The notes under the pieces are model-generated. The model was not told where the DNA came from. It saw only the letters and a program-made list of their open reading frames with translations, and searched no databases. This document shows, piece after piece, positions 8,543 through 13,318 of a stretch of 13,318 nucleotides of DNA. Both the position numbers and the translations under genes were made by a program. Source of the DNA: Holosporaceae bacterium (GTDB lineage Bacteria; Pseudomonadota; Alphaproteobacteria; UBA3830); contig JAISYW010000018.1 of NCBI GenBank assembly GCA_031269645.1, positions 1 to 13,318 of the forward strand, written 5' to 3'. Each line of letters opens with the position of its first letter. Positions within the stretch are counted from its first letter, which is position 1.

Positions 8543-8806
8543 TCATTTAAGCTGATTATTTAACATTTTTTTGCGAAGAGTGTTACGATTTATGCCTAGC
8601 GTTTTGGCTGCTTTTAGCTGATTTCCATTAGCGTATCTTAAAGTCGTTTCGAAAACTATTTTTTCCACTTCGCGGAGTATACGTTCATATAATCCTGGCG
8701 GAATGGCCTCTCCTTTATGGAGAGCAAAATATCTCTCCAGATGTTTCTCAATTACCTTAGAAAAACAAATTTCTAAATTTTCTAAAGATTCTTTGTTGTT
8801 TTGCAT
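8543..8806 (-). CDS. Stand-alone Fis-like DNA-binding protein (NtrC C-terminal domain)
   Basis: 87 residues, a single Fis/NtrC-type DNA-binding domain with no receiver or AAA+ part. The core LERYFALHKGEAIPPGLYER and REVEKIVFETTLRYANGNQ, then LKAAKTLGINRNTLRKK (64-80), is the dimer helix bundle plus helix-turn-helix of NtrC-tail and Fis proteins; E. coli Fis (98 residues) has the matching YFAQLNG, LYE, EVEQ and [20 protein letters not shown] elements. It sits 18 bases after dusB and 15 bases before ntrY, exactly where alphaproteobacteria usually carry ntrB-ntrC. The simplest inference is an ntrC reduced to its DNA-binding end, or an ancestral free-standing form. Its ATG at 8806 has no strong ribosome site, so translation may be coupled to dusB. 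It is probably a dimeric nucleoid-associated or local regulator; the targets are unknown. Confidence 0.88.
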   Translation of the reverse strand: MQNNKESLENLEICFSKVIEKHLERYFALHKGEAIPPGLYERILREVEKIVFETTLRYANGNQLKAAKTLGINRNTLRKKMLNNQLK

Positions 8807-8824
8807 TTAAAATTTCTACTGTTT

Positions 8825-9808
8825 TTATAGGATAGCCCCAAAACATCCACTATAAAAGTCTTCCAAACACTTTTTTATAAAAGAAAGATCATCGACCTCA
8901 TTTATCGTTTTTCTGAATATAGACGATCCTGGTAATCCAGTACTATACCAGCAAAAATGCTTTCTAAATATATGAATACCAGCGGATTCTCCATAAAAAT
9001 CCAGTACATTTTGAAAGTGTTGTACGATAATTTTATACTGATCTTCAGGGCTTGGGGCCGGAGTATATTTTTTAAAACGCAGAAATTCCATGATTTGTTT
9101 CAATAGCCATGGCTTACCAAGAGTTCCGCGTCCTATCATAACTCCATCTGCGCGAGATTCTCCAATGGCGCGAATAGCATCGTCACTTGATTTTATATCT
9201 CCATTACAGAAATATGGAATTTTCAAAACGTCTCTTAATTCGCTTATTGCACTCCAATTCGCTTTTCCGCAATACATCTGATTACGAGTCCTACAATGAA
9301 TTACCAACATTTGCGCGCCAACATTTTCAAACTTTTTAGCTAAATTTAAGAAATTGACGTGTTCCGCATCCCAGCCGAGCCGCATTTTCACGCTTACGGG
9401 AATTTTTACTGATTTTACAACGGATTCTACTATTTTCATAGCAAGATTTTCGTCTTTCATTAGCGCGGCGCCAGAATTATTAGATGTAATTTTCCGAACA
9501 GGACATCCCATGTTTATATCTATCACATCAGCCCCAAGAGTTTCATTAATAATTGCAGACTCCGCCATATTTTTAGGATCTGCCCCCATAATTTGAATAA
9601 TTTTTATGAGATTACTGCGTTCGCTACAGGCTAACATTCTATATGTTTTTCGGCTATCTCTCACCAAGGCTTCGCTTGATATCATTTCCGATACAGTAGC
9701 GCTAGCTCCGAATGAACAGACCAATTCTCTGAACGGAAGATCAGCAACGCCGGCCATAGGGGCTAAAACGACAGGAATATTTCCTTTAAATAATTCGCCT
9801 AGGCGCAT
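8825..9808 (-). CDS. dusB: tRNA-dihydrouridine synthase DusB
   Basis: 327 residues, normal family length. This FMN enzyme reduces uridine to dihydrouridine in the tRNA D-loop using NADPH. The TIM-barrel motifs are all visible: APMAGVADLPFRELV (16-30), the active-site strand INMGCPVRKI with catalytic C102, VSVKMRLGW with K141, HCRTRNQMYCGKANW with H171, the phosphate-binding CNGDI and the IGRGTLGKPW segment (225-234), where N is replaced by K compared with the common GNPW. The helical tail with FRKHFCWYSTGLPG is also typical. In alphaproteobacteria the gene was named nifR3 because it leads the ntrBC-ntrYX cluster; here it leads the Fis-like gene and ntrYX. It starts 4 bases after the DUF2155 gene ends, so it lies within an operon. 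Confidence 0.95.
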   Translation of the reverse strand: MRLGELFKGNIPVVLAPMAGVADLPFRELVCSFGASATVSEMISSEALVRDSRKTYRMLACSERSNLIKIIQIMGADPKNMAESAIINETLGADVIDINMGCPVRKITSNNSGAALMKDENLAMKIVESVVKSVKIPVSVKMRLGWDAEHVNFLNLAKKFENVGAQMLVIHCRTRNQMYCGKANWSAISELRDVLKIPYFCNGDIKSSDDAIRAIGESRADGVMIGRGTLGKPWLLKQIMEFLRFKKYTPAPSPEDQYKIIVQHFQNVLDFYGESAGIHIFRKHFCWYSTGLPGSSIFRKTINEVDDLSFIKKCLEDFYSGCFGAIL

Positions 9809-9812
9809 TAAG

Positions 9813-10274
9813 TTAAAACTCTACTCGAATATCATATACGGGATGCGCTAGCAAATTTATGGACGGCGATGAAGCAAAGAGCCAATTAGAAAAAATGACT
9901 TTCCCGTTTTCCATTATCTCTATAAAAGCGTAAATTTCATTGTTATCTTCCGGACTATTTTTAAAACATTTCTTAAGTTTCAATTCAATTGTACCAAATA
10001 CAATTGATTCATTCGTTTTTATGATGCGTCTGAAAACTTTTCCACTTATTTTATCTAAAATTTGAATCTTAGCATGATGTATTTCTATCGGCTTGGATTC
10101 CCATATTGATTTTTCATCATCAAAATCTTCATTTTGAATTACATCTTTTATAGAACGCCTCAACGCTTTGTGCTCAGACGACTCTCGTCCAAAAACCACA
10201 AAATTACTTTCTTCGAAGAATAATAGCCGATTACTAGCGACCAATAAAACTATGATAAGGTTAATTTTTCTCAT
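9813..10274 (-). CDS. DUF2155 family protein, probably exported
   Basis: 153 residues. A hydrophobic N-terminus (about 5-19, LIIVLLVASNRLLFF) suggests a signal peptide. The body matches the alphaproteobacterial DUF2155 pattern: AKIQILDKISGKVFR (68-82), IVFGTIELKLKKCFKNSPED (91-110), then AFIEI and SNWLFASSPSINLLAHPVYD (129-148). The family usually ends in a short extension with a Cys after the HPVYDVW motif; here the protein stops at DIRVEF without it. Function is unknown; the family is thought to be periplasmic or envelope linked. Its start overlaps the upstream zinc-ribbon gene by 14 bases and it ends 4 bases before dusB, so it is co-transcribed. The family call rests on my recognition of the FASSP and HPVYD elements. 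Confidence 0.82.
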   Translation of the reverse strand: MRKINLIIVLLVASNRLLFFEESNFVVFGRESSEHKALRRSIKDVIQNEDFDDEKSIWESKPIEIHHAKIQILDKISGKVFRRIIKTNESIVFGTIELKLKKCFKNSPEDNNEIYAFIEIMENGKVIFSNWLFASSPSINLLAHPVYDIRVEF

Positions 10275-10560
10275 CGTCTAGAGAAATATCATTATCGTTT
10301 TCGTCCTCATCCTCATTTAACACGTTTATATCTTCACTTGATTCATCTATCAAATCTCCGTCAACGATGCCCACTATATCTGCTGGATCGTCAACCTCTT
10401 GACTCTTTTCCTGAGCGCTTTTCGGCTTTTTTTTATATAAATACTCTGGATCAAATAATGAATTGCAAGCCGGACACGTTATGGGAGATTTATTGAAATC
10501 GTAGAAACGAGCCGCACAACTCAAGCAAACTCTTTTGATACCCCAATTGTCTTTAGCCAT
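10261..10560 (-). CDS. TIGR02300 / FYDLN acid domain zinc-ribbon protein
   Basis: 99 residues. The N-terminal zinc ribbon has two CxxC knuckles, C12/C15 and C29/C32, around the signature RFYDFNKSPITCPAC (FYDL in most relatives). A lysine-rich hinge with PEYLYKKKP follows, and the last 45 residues are extremely acidic (runs of D and E) and probably disordered. This layout defines the alphaproteobacterial TIGR02300 family of unknown function; it is slightly shorter than usual. The start ATG at 10560 has AGGA about 10 bases and GAG about 5 bases upstream. A good promoter candidate lies just upstream (10593-10620), so this gene may lead a sub-operon running through DUF2155, dusB, the Fis-like gene, ntrY and ntrX. 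Confidence 0.9.
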   Translation of the reverse strand: MAKDNWGIKRVCLSCAARFYDFNKSPITCPACNSLFDPEYLYKKKPKSAQEKSQEVDDPADIVGIVDGDLIDESSEDINVLNEDEDENDNDISLDDEKN

Positions 10561-10592
10561 AATTCTCTTTCCTTTGTACTCTAGATAGCGAT

Positions 10593-10620
10593 ATTATCCT
10601 CAAGGTTTTTCTAAAGTCAA
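10593..10620 (-). promoter_or_regulatory. Candidate sigma70 promoter inside the operon
   Basis: On the minus strand TTGACT (10620-10615) and GATAAT (10598-10593) are separated by 16 bases, each one base from consensus. The -35 lies in the last codons of the mevalonate kinase-like gene and the -10 lies just past its stop; transcription would start about 26 bases before the zinc-ribbon ATG. It could drive the TIGR02300-to-ntrX part independently of dnaQ. Confidence 0.5.
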
Positions 10621-11451
10621 ACAAATATCTCGCTTTGGTTTTTCTTCCCATAAACTGACGACATAACCGCCCAGTCCAGAACCAATCGGTTTGGCGGCGA
10701 CTGCGCCGTCCAAGAAAAGATCTTTCATATGATTTGTTAGTTGCTCATTGCATAAGCCCCATTTATGAAACACTTCGTTTCCCAAAATTATACCATCTCT
10801 CAATTGATTGAAATTCGCTGTTTTTAGCGCTTCTTCACACATATTGGATGACTGATTCATAAGGACGTCTAATTCATTGGCAAGTTTTTCATTTTTCAAA
10901 AACATTCTTTGAACGGTATCGATGCACTGTGAAGTAGTGGATTTTTTACCGGAATACGTTAATATTAAATGCGGCCAAAATGTGGGTTCTATGATGGAGG
11001 TTATGCAATTATTTTCAAAAACAATAGGCTTGTTTTTGAGGACAACTGTTACATCTAGTCCGCTGCTTTTTCCATGGAATTTATTCTCTAACAGTCTTGC
11101 AAGACTGAAAAGATCTCCGCCAAAGCCATGATACTTAAATATATTGGCAATATTTACAGATATTGCCGCAGAACTACCAAGCCCAGTCTTTACTGGAATA
11201 TTGTTTTTTATCGTGAATGCTCTACGAATATCTTTCAAAGGTATTTGAGTAAATTTAGATGCCGTTTCAAACAGAGAAACTATGATGCTTTTTATAATAC
11301 TAACTTTTGAATTCACAGAAAACTCTTTGCTTTTTTCGGAAAAAACAGAATTAACGTAGCAATGCAATGGAAAAGCAATCGCTTTCCCGCCGCGAACTAC
11401 TGTATGTTCGCCAGATAATATCCACTTAGCATGACTAGAAAAAATTTTCAT
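10600..11451 (-). CDS. Mevalonate kinase-like GHMP kinase
   Basis: 283 residues. The GHMP kinase motifs are complete: motif 1 SSHAKWILSGEHTVVRGGKA (5-24) with K9, E15 and H16; motif 2, the phosphate loop IPVKTGLGSSAAISV (85-99); the LLENKFHGKSSGLDVTV segment (120-136) with likely catalytic D133; and motif 3 KPIGSGLGGYV (254-264). The GEHTVVxGGxA start and FHGxxSGLD agree best with mevalonate kinase (ATP-dependent 5-phosphorylation of mevalonate, isoprenoid precursor synthesis), although other small GHMP kinases such as phosphomevalonate kinase cannot be excluded. It is near the short end for mevalonate kinases. It starts 3 bases after dnaQ ends, so the two are co-transcribed. No other mevalonate-pathway gene is in the window, and the pathway is uncommon in alphaproteobacteria. 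Confidence 0.75.
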   Translation of the reverse strand: MKIFSSHAKWILSGEHTVVRGGKAIAFPLHCYVNSVFSEKSKEFSVNSKVSIIKSIIVSLFETASKFTQIPLKDIRRAFTIKNNIPVKTGLGSSAAISVNIANIFKYHGFGGDLFSLARLLENKFHGKSSGLDVTVVLKNKPIVFENNCITSIIEPTFWPHLILTYSGKKSTTSQCIDTVQRMFLKNEKLANELDVLMNQSSNMCEEALKTANFNQLRDGIILGNEVFHKWGLCNEQLTNHMKDLFLDGAVAAKPIGSGLGGYVVSLWEEKPKRDICLTLEKP

Positions 11452-11454
11452 GTC

Positions 11455-12144
11455 TTAGCGTTGATTCCACACTGGAGAATTTAAACTCGCTAGAAATTCT
11501 TCGTGAGCGGATACCTCGTCCGCAGATGGAGGGAAAAAACGTTCCGGGTATTTTTTTTTGATTTCCCCGGTAGAAGACGAGATCGAATTTTCTTTGGAAA
11601 ACAATATAGAGCTCTGGTGTCCGCCAAGTAAATTCATATAAACTTCCGCTAGCAAGCGACTGTCTATGAGAGATCCATGGGTTACTCGCGAAGATTTGTC
11701 AATTCCGAACCTCTTACACAGCGCGTCAAGATTCGCCGGCGAGCCAGGAAATTTTTTGCGAGCCATTTCTAACGTATCAATGACGTTATCCAAATTGAAA
11801 AGCGGTTTTCCTATTCTTTTAAGTTCGCTATTCAAAAAACCAATATCGAATTTTGCATTGTGGATTATTAGCCGACTATTTCCAACAAAACTTAAAAAAT
11901 CATCGACTATTTCATGAAAAAGTGGCTTGTCTATCAAAAAGTCGGAAGTAATACCACTTATAGTTGTCGCTTCGGCGCTCATTTTTCTTTGTGGATTTAT
12001 GTAAACTTGATAGATCTTGCCGCTTTGCACGTGATTTATTAGCTCAACGCAACCAATATCTACGATTCTGTCTCCATTTTCATGACTCAATCCAGTTGTT
12101 TCCGTATCTAATACGACTTCCCTTAAATTGTTCGGAAAATTCAT
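11455..12144 (-). CDS. dnaQ: DNA polymerase III epsilon subunit (3'-5' exonuclease)
   Basis: 229 residues, the usual size. It is the proofreading subunit of the replicative polymerase. The DEDDh exonuclease motifs are intact: Exo I LDTETTGL with D13 and E15; Exo II IIHNAKFDIGFLNSEL with D100; Exo III VTHGSLIDSRLLAEVY with H156 and D161. The PGSPANLDALCKRFGID stretch is characteristic of DnaQ proper. The C-terminal tail (about 180-229) is diverged, as expected of the segment that binds the polymerase alpha subunit. Its ATG at 12144 has only a weak ribosome site. It is the first gene of the eight-gene minus-strand run and has a near-consensus promoter upstream. Confidence 0.94.
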   Translation of the reverse strand: MNFPNNLREVVLDTETTGLSHENGDRIVDIGCVELINHVQSGKIYQVYINPQRKMSAEATTISGITSDFLIDKPLFHEIVDDFLSFVGNSRLIIHNAKFDIGFLNSELKRIGKPLFNLDNVIDTLEMARKKFPGSPANLDALCKRFGIDKSSRVTHGSLIDSRLLAEVYMNLLGGHQSSILFSKENSISSSTGEIKKKYPERFFPPSADEVSAHEEFLASLNSPVWNQR

Positions 12145-12176
12145 AATTTTTAAACTTTTTTATGTGACGATTTCGT

Positions 12177-12205
12177 ACTATAGCATGTTTCTGGAGAAGT
12201 GTTAA
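12177..12205 (-). promoter_or_regulatory. Candidate sigma70 promoter of dnaQ operon
   Basis: On the minus strand TTAACA (12205-12200), a 17-base spacer and TATAGT (12182-12177) give five of six matches to each consensus hexamer. Transcription would begin near 12170, about 26 bases before the dnaQ ATG. The -35 box directly abuts the GTG start of the divergent phosphatase gene and the spacer contains that gene's ribosome site. Confidence 0.6.
12193..12196 (+). promoter_or_regulatory. Ribosome binding site that fixes a GTG start
   Basis: GGAG lies 9 bases before the GTG at 12206. An in-frame TAA (12203-12205) stands immediately before that GTG, so no earlier start is possible, and the receiver domain begins only a few codons later. 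Together these settle the start. Confidence 0.7.
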
Positions 12206-13318
12206 GTGCCGCCATTAGCTAATATTCTCGTATTAGATGACGAAGAGGACACGCAAGATTTGTTTTCACAAAAATTTCGCCAACAAATTGCAGACGGCAT
12301 TTATGAATTCTCCTTTACTACACTTCCCCAAAAAGCTCTAGAACTCCTCCAAAGCAAATCATTCGATATATTTATTTCTGACATCAATGTTGCCGGTATG
12401 GATGGAATAAATTTCATAAGCAAACTACGGGAAGAGTACCCACTAATGCGTTCTGTCGTTATATCGGCTTACGGAGATATAAACACGCTAAGAGCGGTAA
12501 TGCGCGGAGGCGCTCATGATTTCGTTATAAAGCCTATTGATTTCAAAGACTTAGCCAGCACTATCCAGAAAACTGCTGTGGTTGTTAGTAAATTGAAACA
12601 AGCGGAAGCAACTAGCAAAAAATTATCCGCAATTTCAGATGAACTCGATGTTTCTGCTAAATTACAAAAAAGTATTCTTCCGCCAAACATGGTCAAAAAA
12701 GAATGTATTGAAGTATGGGCAGATTCCGTACCAGCAGCAGAAGTAGGCGGAGATTTTTACGATTATTTTTGGCTTAGCGATAGTAAGTTCGGTGTCGTTA
12801 TGGCGGATGTTTCCGGAAAAAACGTTTCTGCCGCAATGTTCGCTTTGATTGCGAAAACTCTTATTAAATCATTCTCAAAAATTTATACCTCTCCGGCAGA
12901 GTGTTTTAAGAATGTAAACGTAATGTTATGCGGTGAAAATGTCGCAACCATGTTTGTTACCGCTATGTACGGCATAGTAGATATGGAAAAGAATGAAATT
13001 ACTTACACAAACGCAGGACATCTTCCGATTGCAGTTATTCGTCCTGACGCAAAACCAGAATTTTTAAATTGCGATCCGGGTATGGCGCTGGGAATCTTTG
13101 AAGAAGTAAAATTTTCGGATAATATTCACCATTTTTCTCCAGGCGAAACTATTTTGCTATATACTGACGGCGTAACCGAAGCTTCCAATAGAGATGGCGA
13201 AGAGTACGCAAACGAGCGTTTTCTCGAAGTATTAGAAAAAAATTCTAAAACCTCTCCCAATTTACTAACTCAAGCTTTAATACAATCAATAAAACAATTC
13301 ACCGACGGCGCCCCGCAG
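12206..13318 (+). CDS. Response regulator fused to PP2C/SpoIIE-type phosphatase (3' partial)
   Basis: 371 codons from a GTG start, running off the right edge without a stop. The receiver domain (about 5-125) has D11-D12, phosphate acceptor D59 (ISDINVAGMDG), S87 and K109 (VIKP). A short helical linker (about 125-158) leads into a RsbU/SpoIIE-type PP2C phosphatase: ILPP, EVGGDFYDYF with D183, VMADVSGKNVSAAMFA with D201, ATMFVTAMYGIVD, TNAGHLPIAV, and ILLYTDGVTEASN with D321. All metal-binding aspartates are present, so it should be an active Ser/Thr phosphatase switched by a histidine kinase. Relatives dephosphorylate an anti-sigma-factor antagonist in partner-switching pathways. Only the end of the phosphatase domain and anything after it are missing. 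It is transcribed divergently from dnaQ; no cognate kinase or antagonist is visible here. Confidence 0.9.
   Translation, partial: MPPLANILVLDDEEDTQDLFSQKFRQQIADGIYEFSFTTLPQKALELLQSKSFDIFISDINVAGMDGINFISKLREEYPLMRSVVISAYGDINTLRAVMRGGAHDFVIKPIDFKDLASTIQKTAVVVSKLKQAEATSKKLSAISDELDVSAKLQKSILPPNMVKKECIEVWADSVPAAEVGGDFYDYFWLSDSKFGVVMADVSGKNVSAAMFALIAKTLIKSFSKIYTSPAECFKNVNVMLCGENVATMFVTAMYGIVDMEKNEITYTNAGHLPIAVIRPDAKPEFLNCDPGMALGIFEEVKFSDNIHHFSPGETILLYTDGVTEASNRDGEEYANERFLEVLEKNSKTSPNLLTQALIQSIKQFTDGAPQ

Noticed and set aside
10922..11310. Two plus-strand frames opposite the mevalonate kinase-like gene
   Set aside because: The minus strand carries complete GHMP motifs; the plus frames are shadows without start signals.

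Overview
The window comes from an AT-rich alphaproteobacterium, probably a host-dependent lineage such as Holosporales or a relative. The placement rests on gene content: an NtrY/NtrX two-component pair behind dusB, a DUF2155 protein and a TIGR02300 (FYDLN acid domain) protein are alphaproteobacterial hallmarks. The host-dependent reading is inference from low GC, compact overlapping genes, eroded regulatory genes and a mevalonate kinase-like gene. No RNA genes, CRISPR arrays, insertion sequences or integrases were seen.

Layout. Positions 1-3689 (+) hold three consecutive M16-family (pitrilysin/processing-peptidase-like) genes, the first cut by the window edge. They are joined by a 4-base overlap and a direct abutment, and all three have lost the HxxEH zinc motif. 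A hairpin at 3694-3716 separates them from a converging outer-membrane beta-barrel gene (3743-4792, -), whose DNA has a strong strand-composition bias unlike the rest of the window. From 12144 down to 4933 (-) eight genes run in one direction with gaps of 39 bases or less: dnaQ, a mevalonate kinase-like GHMP kinase, the TIGR02300 zinc-ribbon protein, the DUF2155 protein, dusB, a stand-alone Fis/NtrC-tail protein, ntrY and ntrX. Good sigma70-like promoters lie upstream of dnaQ and at the end of the kinase gene, so the run may be one long transcription unit with an internal start. Diverging from dnaQ at 12206, and running off the right edge, is a response regulator fused to a PP2C/SpoIIE-type phosphatase; it starts with GTG.

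How the parts relate. dusB-[Fis-like]-ntrY-ntrX looks like an eroded form of the classical alphaproteobacterial nifR3(dusB)-ntrB-ntrC-ntrY-ntrX cluster. NtrB is gone, and NtrC appears reduced to its DNA-binding tail, giving a dusB-fis arrangement like that of gammaproteobacteria. NtrX has lost the Walker A lysine, so the surviving NtrY-NtrX pair probably works as a phosphorelay onto a DNA-binding protein without ATPase activity. The M16 and beta-barrel genes encode envelope proteins. The phosphatase protein suggests a partner-switching type of output, but no partner lies within the window.
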